In this document: positions 56,146-64,000 of the stretch, one piece after another
Layout: the number at the start of each line of letters is the position of its first letter
How positions within the stretch are numbered: the first letter of the stretch is position 1
Assembly: GCA_014302835.1 (NCBI GenBank)
Contig: CP060294.1
Location: forward strand, 1,178,001-1,242,000
Direction of reading: 5' to 3'
Origin: Pedobacter sp. PAMC26386
GTDB lineage: Bacteria > Bacteroidota > Bacteroidia > Sphingobacteriales > Sphingobacteriaceae
Length of the DNA stretch: 64,000 nt
Notes under the pieces: model-generated
The model's database searches: none
Told to the model about the DNA's origin: nothing
Seen by the model: the letters and a program-made list of their open reading frames with translations, nothing else
Position numbers and translations under genes: made by a program

Positions 56146-56412
56146 ATGTCTATTTGCTTGGTGAAGTATTTAAAAGACGAAGATTTTGTAAAAAAGTTTG
56201 GACAAAAATTAAAGCAAATTCGTGAGGGAAAAGGGATTTCTCAGGAGCAGCTTTCATTGCTTGCGGAAGTATCACAAAGCCAGATAGCTAGAACTGAACT
56301 AGGACAAATTAATACGAGTATTAGTCATGCGTCAACCTACGCCAAATTTCTGAAAGTTAATCCAATGGATCTATTTGATTTTGCTGATTTAAAAGTGAAA
56401 GAAAAGAAATAG
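56146..56412 (+). CDS. XRE-type helix-turn-helix regulator
   Basis: 88 residues with a Cro/C1-type domain (FGQKLKQIREGKGISQEQLSLLAEVSQSQIARTELGQINTSI, residues about 20-60). It is a small DNA-binding regulator typical of mobile DNA. Its neighbours on each side run on the opposite strand. A strong bidirectional terminator separates it from the ORF6N gene. Confidence 0.85.
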   Translation: MSICLVKYLKDEDFVKKFGQKLKQIREGKGISQEQLSLLAEVSQSQIARTELGQINTSISHASTYAKFLKVNPMDLFDFADLKVKEKK

Positions 56413-56426
56413 TGTTTATTCAAATA

Positions 56427-56465
56427 AAAAAGCAGGAATAATCTTTGAGATTGTTCCTGCTTTTT
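56427..56465. terminator. Strong bidirectional terminator
   Basis: AAAAAGCAGGAA pairs with TTCCTGCTTTTT (56427-56438 and 56454-56465) and the inner AATC pairs with GATT. The flanking A- and T-runs serve both the XRE gene and the convergent ORF6N gene. Confidence 0.85.
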
Positions 56466-56472
56466 CGATCAA

Positions 56473-57022
56473 TTAAAGATTGTCCGGCTTGTAACCGATC
56501 CGTGTTCTAGGAGGATTAGGTTTCTCTTGCTTTTCTAGTAGTTCATCAAGATACTTAAATACAATTTCCATGTTTTTATCCTGGTTGTCTAACTTATTCT
56601 TGATCTTTTCAATTTCAAAACGGATTTCAGTGTTATCGGTAAGCATCAGCCTTAACTTAGTGAAAATGCGGATAATCTGGATATTGACATGAATTGCTCG
56701 TTCACTATTTAATACGCTTGAAAGCATTGCTACACCCTGTTCTGTAAAAACGAACGGGGGTAGAAGGACTGAATTTAGCTGTCTGAGGTAGGTTATCACA
56801 AATTGTGATAAGCTCCTGCCATTCTAATTTAGTTAATTGGAACATGAAATCGTCCGGAAATCGGAGAATATTACGTTTAACGGCCTGTTTCAATGATCGG
56901 GTTTCAACTTGATATAGTACCGCCAAATCCAGATCTAGCATTACCTTTTGGCTCCTGATATGATAGATTTTTTCCATTACAATTTGATCAGGCACAAGAA
57001 CATTATTTATCGATTTGCTCAT
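56473..57022 (-). pseudogene. ORF6N-domain protein, split by a C-run frameshift
   Basis: The first frame (57022 to 56705) has the ORF6N domain: [40 protein letters not shown]. It then reads [12 protein letters not shown] and stops, whereas the expected continuation [22 protein letters not shown] is in a neighbouring frame that runs to 56473. Deleting one C from the run in TCTACCCCCGTTCG joins them. ORF6N proteins are common on Bacteroidota mobile DNA and prophages. Either a one-base mutation or a sequencing artefact. Confidence 0.8.
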
Positions 57023-57559
57023 GATGTAGTTTTAAGTACGTCAGCACATTGTGCTGACGTAAAATTATACTCAATTATTAGATAAGTGTTAATTTCTTTT
57101 TTAGTAAAGCCATATCTTTCCCAACTTTAATATCCAGTATTTTTGCATAGTGTTGCGTAGTCCTAATTCCTTCCCAACCAGTGCTTTCATTTTCGAATTG
57201 TGATCTTTTACTGCTTCCAATAGTGTGTGATTAATAACCTTTTTACCAAGAAATCTGTATTTGATTGCTTCTGCATTAATCAGTTCACCAGATTTAACCA
57301 TTAACCCATGTGTATTGTAAATTTGATTTTGAAGATCATTCAGAAAAGAATTTAAAGATTTACACTCTTCTTTTGAACCTAAAACTCTGCCAGCTCTGGT
57401 ATTCCAGCGTTCAGGTTCGCATCCCCGTCCGGTCGTAACTTCCGAACGTTTCTCTTTCACGGTAATACGCATGTAGATAGGGGCATTGCCACTGATGTAG
57501 TTCTTTTGCTTTTTCAGATAGAAAAGCAAGCTAAAATTAGTTTTCATAATGTCAGGCAT
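57019..57559 (-). pseudogene. Tyrosine integrase deletion derivative next to tRNA-Lys
   Basis: The frame from 57559 carries the N-terminal arm-binding domain (LLFYLKKQKNYISGNAPIYMRITVKEKRSEVTTGR) and reaches MKALVGKELG. Directly afterwards, in another frame, the sequence reads TTQHYAKILDIKVGKDMALLKKEIN, the extreme C-terminus of such integrases with the catalytic tyrosine (QHY). The core-binding and most of the catalytic domain are deleted. The C-terminal frame stops at 57019, overlapping the ORF6N ATG. Its place 235 bp from the tRNA 3' end is typical for an island integrase. Confidence 0.75.
57037..57061. repeat. 25-bp near-perfect palindrome
   Basis: TACGTCAGCAC-ATT-GTGCTGACGTA, 11-bp arms with a 3-base centre, 15 bp before the ORF6N ATG. 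There is no T-run, so an operator or recombinase site is more likely than a terminator. Confidence 0.7.
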
Positions 57560-57739
57560 TAAGGGTTAAACAAAATTAGCATTGCAGTAAGACGTATACA
57601 AGATGTTCAGTTGTTGAACTAGTTGTGATACAATTAGTTACTTCAAATTAGGTGAGTCACTCAAATTTCAAAACTACTCTTCGAATCGCTCACTTTTATT
57701 ATGCGAAACAGTGCAAGTTTTGATACTCCAGTAAAAGTA

Positions 57740-57773
57740 AAAAGGCCATTAATCATACGATTAACAGCCTTTT
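57740..57773 (-). terminator. tRNA-Lys terminator
   Basis: AAAAGGC pairs with GCCTTTT and the inner TTAATC with GATTAA (57740-57773), 21 bp after the tRNA 3' end on the minus strand. Confidence 0.7.
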
Positions 57774-57793
57774 ATACGTTTTGATATTGAATC

Positions 57794-57869
57794 TGGTGAT
57801 CCCGCTGGGATTCGAACCCAGGACCACTACATTAAAAGTGTAATGCTCTACCAGCTGAGCTACGGAATC
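57794..57869 (-). tRNA. tRNA-Lys(TTT)
   Basis: The minus strand folds as a 76-base tRNA. The acceptor GATTCCG pairs with CGGGATC, the D arm contains AGCTCAGCTGGTAGAGC, the anticodon loop CTTTTAA carries TTT, and the T arm is CTGGGTTCGAATCCCAG. The CCA end is encoded. The 3' end is the candidate integration site for the element to its left. Confidence 0.95.
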
Positions 57870-58205
57870 ATTATCCTTTTCAGAATAATACGCTAAACGT
57901 TTCTGTTTATTGTGATGCAAAAGTATCATTTTAAATTGAATTAATGCGTTTTAAATGATAATAAAGCAGGTTATTTCGTTTTTAAGAGCTAAAGTGTTGA
58001 ATCTTAGTTATAATAATTTTCATGTTTTTTCATAATTGTGTCTGAGTAGACGCTTACTTTATTCATTTTTATGTTTTTTCTACTCTTAGAATCGAGATCG
58101 CGTCTTGAAAAACTGGTATAACATGTGAAAAAGGGCAGAATATTAAAATATAACGGTTTTATAATTTAACTTATCTTCGTTAATAGTTAGTAAATTAATG
58201 TTCAG
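57870..58205. other. Intergenic region right of tRNA-Lys
   Basis: AT-rich, no coding region supported. It should contain the promoter of tRNA-Lys (minus) and of the sigma-factor gene (plus). No further motif stands out. Confidence 0.5.
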
Positions 58206-59065
58206 ATGAACGATTATCCTAAAGTTCTTTTTCCTTATGCCTACAATATCCTTGGTTCTTATGATGATGCCAAAGATGCCGTACAAGATGTACTGGTCAA
58301 GTTTATTTCGGAAGCCAGAACCGGTATCGAAAATGAAAAGGGTTATTTGATAAGGAATGTGGTCAACCGGGCTATTAATTTAAAGATCAGGAATAAAAAA
58401 CTATTAGTGAAGCGAATGTTGTTGCATGGCTACCAGAGCTAATAGCTACAGAAAACGCAGATGCCGATATCAACAGAAAGGAAATTATTTCTTACTCCAT
58501 GATGGTGCTGCTAGAACAGCTAAACCCTAAAGAAAGAGCCGTATTTATTTTATCATGGGGTTTTGACTATTCACATCAGGAAATTTCTGAAGTGTTATCC
58601 TGTGCAATTGAAAATTCAAGAAAACTATTAAGCAGATCGAAAAGAAAACTAGACCTGATAAAGAAGCTCACCTCAGATCAAAGTTTCCATCGTCAAACTG
58701 CTGCAGATCTAAACAGGTATATAGATCATATCAAGAACGGTAATACAGCTGCTCTGGAAGAGATGTTGTCGGCGCAGATTAAAGTTACCACAGATGGCGG
58801 AGGCAGAATCAAGATCGTCAGGGAAATTAATACAGGAATACAAGCGACTTCAGAACTTCTTTTATACGTTTATAACGCTTATCAAAAGATACAGACCATT
58901 CAGTTGAGAATGATCAACCATCAATCGGCCCTACTATTTTTTACGGGAGAAATCTTAATTAATTGTCAGGTTTTTGAATTCGAAAATAACACAAGGAAAA
59001 TCACGGGTATTTATTCAATTGTTGATCCAGAGAAATTAAGGAATATAAACCTTGCAAAGATTTAA
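58206..59065 (+). pseudogene. ECF sigma factor with SnoaL-like tail, split by a frameshift
   Basis: The first frame (58206-58442) holds sigma region 2 (YAYNILGSYDDAKDAVQDVLVKF and NEKGYLIRNVVNRAINL). It then shifts: the expected linker VVAWLPELIATENADAD lies in the -1 frame and leads into region 4 (LNPKERAVFILSWGFDYSHQEISEVL) and a C-terminal SnoaL-like domain, as in SigJ-type ECF factors. One base inserted near 58413, where an A-run is short, restores a continuous protein of about 286 residues. Sequencing error or mutation. Confidence 0.75.
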
Positions 59066-60148
59066 TTATTGACCTAAATAAGCAGAAATAACGTCAAACC
59101 GCATTTTATTTAGCTCTACAGTATTCGTATTTGATAATAAAATGAAAGTTAAGCCTTTATCAATGAGGTGTATCCAATTGGAGTTATGCCCATATCCAGC
59201 ACCTTGTCTTTCGGCAAGTAATGTGTTTATTTTGCCGAATTTCTTTGGATATACCCAAAAGCCTATAGCTACAGATTCCAGGCTTTCGTAAGGGGTAAGC
59301 ATAAGGTCAATAGTTTCCTTTTTGAGAATGGTATGGTTAAATATTGCCTGGTCAAAAATCAATAAATCCTCAGGAGTGGAATACATCGCACCTGCAGAAA
59401 AATGATTATCTATGTAATGATTGGTAGGCATATGAATTTTTGTCGCATCCGGACCATCGTTTGCATACCCCTCATCTATATTGCTAATGATATCATTATG
59501 ATGCAAGTAATCTGTATGCTGCATATGAAGAGGGGTCAGGATCTTCTCTCTTAATACTTCTTCAAAGGGTTTCTTATAAATGTTTTCAATGATCTTACCT
59601 AAAATGATATAATCTCCGTTGCTGTAATTGAATTTAGTACCCGGGGCATAAATCAGCCTTTCAGAGCAGAATTTTTGAATAAACTCATCAACAGACCAGA
59701 TGTTATTGCTGTAGGCTTCAAAAACATCTCTCATTTCTTTGGTATCTCTGCCGCTACTGTAAGTCAGAAGATTTCTGATTGTTGCTTTTTTAGCTGCTTC
59801 ACCTTTATAGGCCGGATAGTAGGTAGATATGGTAGAATCCAGATTAATTTTTCCCTGCTCATACAACTGCATAATTAAGACAGCGGTAAATGTTTTAGTT
59901 ACTGAAAAGATCTTAAACCTTGTTTTTTCTGAAAATTTAATATCATAATGCCTGTTAGCAATTCCAATGTATTTCAGATATTCAACTTTCCCGTTTTTCG
60001 CAATTAAAACTGCCCCATTGAAATTCTTTTTAATGTAAGAATCAAGTACCTGATCTACTTTTTGCATTTCGACGCTTTTAAGTGGATTTGTTTGTGCTTG
60101 TAGAAGCAACGGAAAGAAGAGTAATAAGGAGGTCAGAGCTTTTCGCAT
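59066..60148 (-). CDS. Secreted serine hydrolase (beta-lactamase/class C family)
   Basis: 360 residues with a signal peptide (MRKALTSLLLFFPLLLQAQ). Catalytic S82-x-x-K85 (SVTK) and Y175-S-N (FNYSNGDY) are present, with YGHNSNW in the third-motif position. The family includes esterases, D-aminopeptidases and penicillin-binding-like enzymes; the substrate cannot be read. It is convergent with the sigma gene, with stop codons adjacent. Confidence 0.88.
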   Translation of the reverse strand: MRKALTSLLLFFPLLLQAQTNPLKSVEMQKVDQVLDSYIKKNFNGAVLIAKNGKVEYLKYIGIANRHYDIKFSEKTRFKIFSVTKTFTAVLIMQLYEQGKINLDSTISTYYPAYKGEAAKKATIRNLLTYSSGRDTKEMRDVFEAYSNNIWSVDEFIQKFCSERLIYAPGTKFNYSNGDYIILGKIIENIYKKPFEEVLREKILTPLHMQHTDYLHHNDIISNIDEGYANDGPDATKIHMPTNHYIDNHFSAGAMYSTPEDLLIFDQAIFNHTILKKETIDLMLTPYESLESVAIGFWVYPKKFGKINTLLAERQGAGYGHNSNWIHLIDKGLTFILLSNTNTVELNKMRFDVISAYLGQ

Positions 60149-60184
60149 AAAATATTTTATAGAGTTAAATATTAGCAGATCAGA

Positions 60185-60661
60185 TTATTCAATATTTTCT
60201 GCTCCGTTTACCTTGTAGTCTGTCTTCAAAGCATTAGAGTAACCTCTTGCCAGAAGTCGCTCTTTGTCAAGGTTCCACAACTCAAACTGAACATTTATAA
60301 TTTGCTGTCCAGCTTTAATTACTTTCGTTTTACCAGTAATAATGTCTCCAATTTTTGCTGTGGAGAAATAATCTATGACATTATTTATAGTCGTATAAAA
60401 GTGCTCTCTACCCAGACTGATAATGGTAGCGCCTATCATATCATCCATTATTGCTGCAGTTACACCACCGTGTAATGTTCCGATAGGGTTGGTCATTTCC
60501 TTTCTGATGCAGTATTCAAAAGTCATACTTCCATTTTCTATTTCTCTCACTATTGGTGCAAGCCACAACATAAAAGCTGACGGCGAGTTTGTTACTGTTT
60601 TTCCGAGCTGATCGATCAGCCCTTGTCTGATTTGAGTAGTATCATTTTTCATATAAATCAT
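60185..60661 (-). CDS. PaaI-family thioesterase (hotdog fold)
   Basis: 158 residues with the PaaI signature NPIGTLHGGVTAAIMDDMIGATI, including the catalytic aspartate region and HGG loop. It hydrolyses acyl-CoA thioesters. Two in-frame ATGs, 60661 and 60652 (MKNDTTQIRQ), are possible starts. It ends 36 bp upstream of the serine hydrolase, so they could be cotranscribed. Confidence 0.85.
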   Translation of the reverse strand: MIYMKNDTTQIRQGLIDQLGKTVTNSPSAFMLWLAPIVREIENGSMTFEYCIRKEMTNPIGTLHGGVTAAIMDDMIGATIISLGREHFYTTINNVIDYFSTAKIGDIITGKTKVIKAGQQIINVQFELWNLDKERLLARGYSNALKTDYKVNGAENIE

Positions 60662-60724
60662 CTATTAAGATTTAAATATACCAATTGGTATTATAATACT
60701 TGTTTATTATTTGAAAAAATAACG

Positions 60725-63115
60725 TTACTCATATTTAAGCGCATTAATAGTATTGGCAACGGCTGCTTTATAAGAACGGAGACTCACAGTTACCAAAGTA
60801 GTTAACATAGAAATCAGGAAGGCGAGTATGAATGGCCAGATACTTATATTCATCCGATAGGCAAAGCCCTCCAACCATTTGGATACAAACACGTAAGCTA
60901 ATGGCCATGCGATCAGGTTGGCGATAAAAACCATTAACAAAAAAGAGCCATTGAGCATCTTTACCAGTTCGACAGTTGATGCGCCCAGTACTTTTCTTAT
61001 GGCTAATTCTTTAGTGCGCTGTGCAGCCACAAAAGAGATTAAACCAAATAAGCCAATAAATGAAATGAAGATGATTACCCCGGCAAAAACGCGAAATAAG
61101 ATGCCCATAACCCGCTCACTTTCATAATACCTGTTAATATCATCGTTCACAAATACACTGCTATAAATACCGTTTGGAAAAGTACTGTTCCATAGGCTTT
61201 CTACTTCTTTTATTGCCTGCATTAGCTGCTCCCTATTTATCTTTATGGCTACTTTGGTATACTCTCTTTTCTGCTGATAAATTGCTATAGGTGAGATGCC
61301 TTCCTTAAGTGACTTATCATTAAAGTCCTTTACAACTCCTACAATTGGTACTGCCTGGCCATTCAGCAATAATATTTTACCAATTGCATCTTGGGGATTG
61401 ATGATGTTCATCTTTTTCAGAAAGGTTTCATTCACTACATAACCATTATTTGTATCGCTTTTCAAGAACACTTTTCCAGCAATTAATTTCATTCCAAACA
61501 ATTTAAAGTAAGCTGCATCCGCCATAGAGATCCTCAATTCGAAATCATTGTTTTTATGTCCGTTAAAGGTGAAATTTGTTGAACTAACATCACTGGACAG
61601 GGGAGGTCGCTGGCAATAACTAAGCATTTGAACGCCCTTTATTCTCATGACCCGTTCCTGGAACGTATTATACTTTGTACAGCTTAAGCTATCTGTAGGC
61701 AAGTTTACTAACGCGATTGCATCAGTGTTAAAACCTAATGGCTTTTTATGGACATAATCCATTTGCTGCAAAATCACAACAGTTCCGATGATCAGTATGA
61801 TGGTAATGGAAAATTGTACAACAATCAAAATTTTGCGCAAGCCAAGATTTCCTGAATTTACAGTTATTTTATTCTTTATGGCTAAAGCCGGGCTGAAGCC
61901 TGAGATAATTAAAGCGGGATAGAAACCAGCGAGCAAGCTTACTATGATCACAAGACCAGACAGAAATGCGAAGATTATTGGATGCTCAAAGATACTGAAT
62001 GATATTCTGGTCTTAAACAGGCCTTCCATTTGTGGAAGTGCTAGCTCTGTTAAAATACAAGCAATGATTAATGCGATAAGCGTTATTGTAAAAGTTTCTG
62101 TTAAAAACTGTACAATTAATTGGTTGCGTTTGCTGCCCATAACTTTGCGGACACCAACTTCCTTAGAACGGTTAATGGATTGAGCCGTTGTCAGGTTTAT
62201 AAAATTTATACAAGCAGTAATGATTAAAAACAAGCCAATAATTACCAATCCATAAATCTCTTTTTTAGTAATTGAGCTATCGGCGAAATTCCCATACCGT
62301 TCGCTAAAATGGATGTCTTTTAAAGCTTGTAACGCATTAGTTTGATTGCCTTCAATCTTTTTATCCTGATAGTGTATTTTATTGAATTGTCTTAAGGGTT
62401 CTTGTAAATCTGTAGCTAATAGGCCATTTTTCAGCAATACATAACATTCAATCTGCGATCCTACATTATCCCATAGCTTGTTATTTCTTCCATAGAAATT
62501 CTGATAGCTGATGATGATTTTTAACGGCAGGCTGCTGTTTTCTGGCAGATCTTTAAAAACAGCGGTAATTTTCAGGTTCATTTTACTGCCAAACCTTATG
62601 CTTTTTCCTATCGCATTTTCAGTATTTCCAAAAAATCTTTTTGCCATTGTTTCAGACAGAGCGACTGTATTGGGCTCTGATAAAGCAGTAGAAGGTTTGC
62701 CTGCAAGCCAGCTCAGATCAAAAATCTCAAAGAAATCTGGCTCTGCAAAATATGCGGCCTCTCTTGTTTTTATCCTGTTATTACCATCTTTATCTTTGAC
62801 CTGAATAATACCGTAATCTTTTACAATGTTTGCTGCCTTTTCTATTCCTGCTAACTCATTTCTGGCAGCGGCAGCAAAAGGAACTGGTACACCCTGAGAA
62901 TAATCTTCGAAACTACTATATTTCCAATCCGTGGTAAACCTGTAAATTCTGTTTTGATTTTTGTAACCCTCATCGAAACTCAATTGATAACGAACAAAAA
63001 CGAATATGAGAATACAACTTGCCATCGCGATAGAAAGGCCCATTATATTGATGAGTGTGTAACCTTTGTTTTTCCAAAGATTTCTCCATGCAATCTTTAA
63101 ATTCAGTTTGAACAT
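60725..63115 (-). CDS. ABC transporter permease (FtsX/MacB-type, duplicated)
   Basis: 796 residues. The N-terminus IAWRNLWKNKGYTLINIMGLSIAMASCILIFVFVRY is the typical first span of the MacB-type core, followed by a periplasmic MacB-PCD domain. An FtsX block comes near residue 290 (ITACINFINLTTAQSINRSKEVGVRKVMGSKRNQL), with a second MacB/FtsX half to the end. Bacteroidota carry many such paired permeases acting in export or mechanotransmission. No ATPase partner is in the window. Confidence 0.92.
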   Translation of the reverse strand: MFKLNLKIAWRNLWKNKGYTLINIMGLSIAMASCILIFVFVRYQLSFDEGYKNQNRIYRFTTDWKYSSFEDYSQGVPVPFAAAARNELAGIEKAANIVKDYGIIQVKDKDGNNRIKTREAAYFAEPDFFEIFDLSWLAGKPSTALSEPNTVALSETMAKRFFGNTENAIGKSIRFGSKMNLKITAVFKDLPENSSLPLKIIISYQNFYGRNNKLWDNVGSQIECYVLLKNGLLATDLQEPLRQFNKIHYQDKKIEGNQTNALQALKDIHFSERYGNFADSSITKKEIYGLVIIGLFLIITACINFINLTTAQSINRSKEVGVRKVMGSKRNQLIVQFLTETFTITLIALIIACILTELALPQMEGLFKTRISFSIFEHPIIFAFLSGLVIIVSLLAGFYPALIISGFSPALAIKNKITVNSGNLGLRKILIVVQFSITIILIIGTVVILQQMDYVHKKPLGFNTDAIALVNLPTDSLSCTKYNTFQERVMRIKGVQMLSYCQRPPLSSDVSSTNFTFNGHKNNDFELRISMADAAYFKLFGMKLIAGKVFLKSDTNNGYVVNETFLKKMNIINPQDAIGKILLLNGQAVPIVGVVKDFNDKSLKEGISPIAIYQQKREYTKVAIKINREQLMQAIKEVESLWNSTFPNGIYSSVFVNDDINRYYESERVMGILFRVFAGVIIFISFIGLFGLISFVAAQRTKELAIRKVLGASTVELVKMLNGSFLLMVFIANLIAWPLAYVFVSKWLEGFAYRMNISIWPFILAFLISMLTTLVTVSLRSYKAAVANTINALKYE

Positions 63116-63298
63116 CTCTTGTATTTCTTTACGATTAGCTATAAATCCTATTTAAGATTAGCTAATGGTATGCCAACTGTAAATTAAGAAATAACAAAGC
63201 TTAAATCACTATTTGAAGAATATAAAAGATTTTAACTGTCCGCTGATGAACATAAAGCGATCGAAAACGAACAGCTAAATTCGAGCTAATCAGGATAT

Positions 63299-64000
63299 TT
63301 ATAAATGCCTTGACTGATAGTTTCTGACAGTCAAGCTAATGAGCATTAGGAACACATTGATTCCTAATAGTAAACCCGCATAAACCAACTGATTATCATG
63401 ATGTACACTACCCAAATAATCAGTTATTGATAATTTGTTTAAGGCAGCATAGGTAAGTAAAAAGAATATGATTTCATATAATTTCTGACCGCCCGTTATA
63501 ATTCCTAAGCATACTGCCAATAAAATAAGGAGGATTGAGCCATTTAGTACATTGACAACTGAATATAGATCTCCTTGTAATGCATAGCGTAAAATTACCG
63601 GGAACGCAAGTGCTGCAGCTAATAAGACACCAGATAAAATCTGGGCAGGAAGTATTCTAAACAACGGTCTATAAGAAGCGTAAGTAAAATAATGAAGTCT
63701 GTTGGTCTTCTCTTTTGTCGTTAAATCTGACCAGCGTGTTACTTGCAGAAACAATAAAACCGGAAGCAAATAGGCATGTGCTATATTTAAAGGGATAAAT
63801 AACATAGTCAGCCATAACCCACTATTTACAAGCCATAACCATTTGTTGCCTTTTCTGATAAGCAAGAGTAATTCTGTTTTTACAAATGGAAAAATACTGT
63901 AATCGATTACCAATGGTGGCATTGACACTCTATTTATCCCTGAAGGAAGAAGAACGCCTAATCCATCAGATAGTGGAGTGTCCACCACTCTTTTCTTCTT
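63299..64000 (-). CDS. Multi-span membrane protein, N-terminus beyond the window
   Basis: The frame is open to the right edge; the first in-window start would be a GTG at 63988, so the real start lies outside. The visible 230 residues hold six or so spans (for example LWLVNSGLWLTMLFIPL, ILLILLAVCLGIITGG). A resemblance to ABC-2 type permease components is possible but not proven. It ends 183 bp from the permease gene. Confidence 0.65.
   Translation of the reverse strand, partial: KKKRVVDTPLSDGLGVLLPSGINRVSMPPLVIDYSIFPFVKTELLLLIRKGNKWLWLVNSGLWLTMLFIPLNIAHAYLLPVLLFLQVTRWSDLTTKEKTNRLHYFTYASYRPLFRILPAQILSGVLLAAALAFPVILRYALQGDLYSVVNVLNGSILLILLAVCLGIITGGQKLYEIIFFLLTYAALNKLSITDYLGSVHHDNQLVYAGLLLGINVFLMLISLTVRNYQSRHL

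Noticed and set aside
1..64000. CRISPR arrays
   Set aside because: No regularly spaced direct repeats were seen on reading the window.

Overview
The window looks like chromosome from a low-GC Bacteroidota bacterium, most probably Sphingobacteriaceae (Pedobacter-like). The evidence is the lipoprotein signals, weak ribosome binding sites, TAnnTTTG-type promoter boxes, an ORF6N protein, arm-binding-domain integrases, FtsX-like permeases and many small Bacteroidota families. This assignment is inferred from gene content only.

Layout. (1) 0-16 kb is mixed chromosome: a metallophosphoesterase coupled to an MFS exporter, an AraC regulator and a FAD monooxygenase, PhnA, a gamma-glutamyltransferase, a patatin, ArsR and SnoaL-type proteins, and a 7TM/histidine kinase/response regulator set. 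Decayed FKBP, ArsR and GNAT genes lie between them. (2) 16.05-36.07 kb, all on the minus strand, is one extracellular contractile injection system (eCIS) operon. Read from its promoter it encodes a Pvc16-like terminator, an unknown protein, sheath, tube, second tube protein, a 54-residue DUF5908 protein, a LysM baseplate protein, VgrG-like spike, PAAR tip, gp25, a gp6/J-like wedge, a candidate fibre, an Afp12-like wedge, a tape-measure protein and an AAA+ ATPase. The sheath reading frame is broken near its N-terminus. (3) 36.25-45.8 kb is the cargo side. A membrane-anchored GH18-like protein without catalytic acids is followed by four DUF4157 (eCIS core) genes. One of these is destroyed by an IS256-family element, one carries an ADP-ribosyltransferase-like domain, and one carries a Cys/His domain.

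(4) About 43.77-57.81 kb is probably a decayed genomic island. It is bounded on the right by tRNA-Lys(TTT) with an integrase deletion derivative beside its 3' end, and on the left by a 17-bp direct repeat of that tRNA 3' end. It holds one DUF4157 gene, an alpha/beta hydrolase, remnants of one tyrosine and one serine recombinase, two Tet(X)-like monooxygenases around an AraC regulator with matching promoter elements, a HxlR/nitroreductase pair, a split HEPN-nucleotidyltransferase gene, an XRE regulator and a frameshifted ORF6N gene. (5) 57.9-64 kb returns to chromosome: a frameshifted ECF sigma factor, a serine hydrolase, a PaaI-type thioesterase, an FtsX-family permease and a partial membrane protein.

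How it fits together: the eCIS operon would build a phage-tail-like particle, and the divergent and neighbouring DUF4157 proteins are its likely cargo. Sheath frameshift, IS insertion and effector decay suggest the locus is either being lost or diversifying. No CRISPR array or rRNA was seen.
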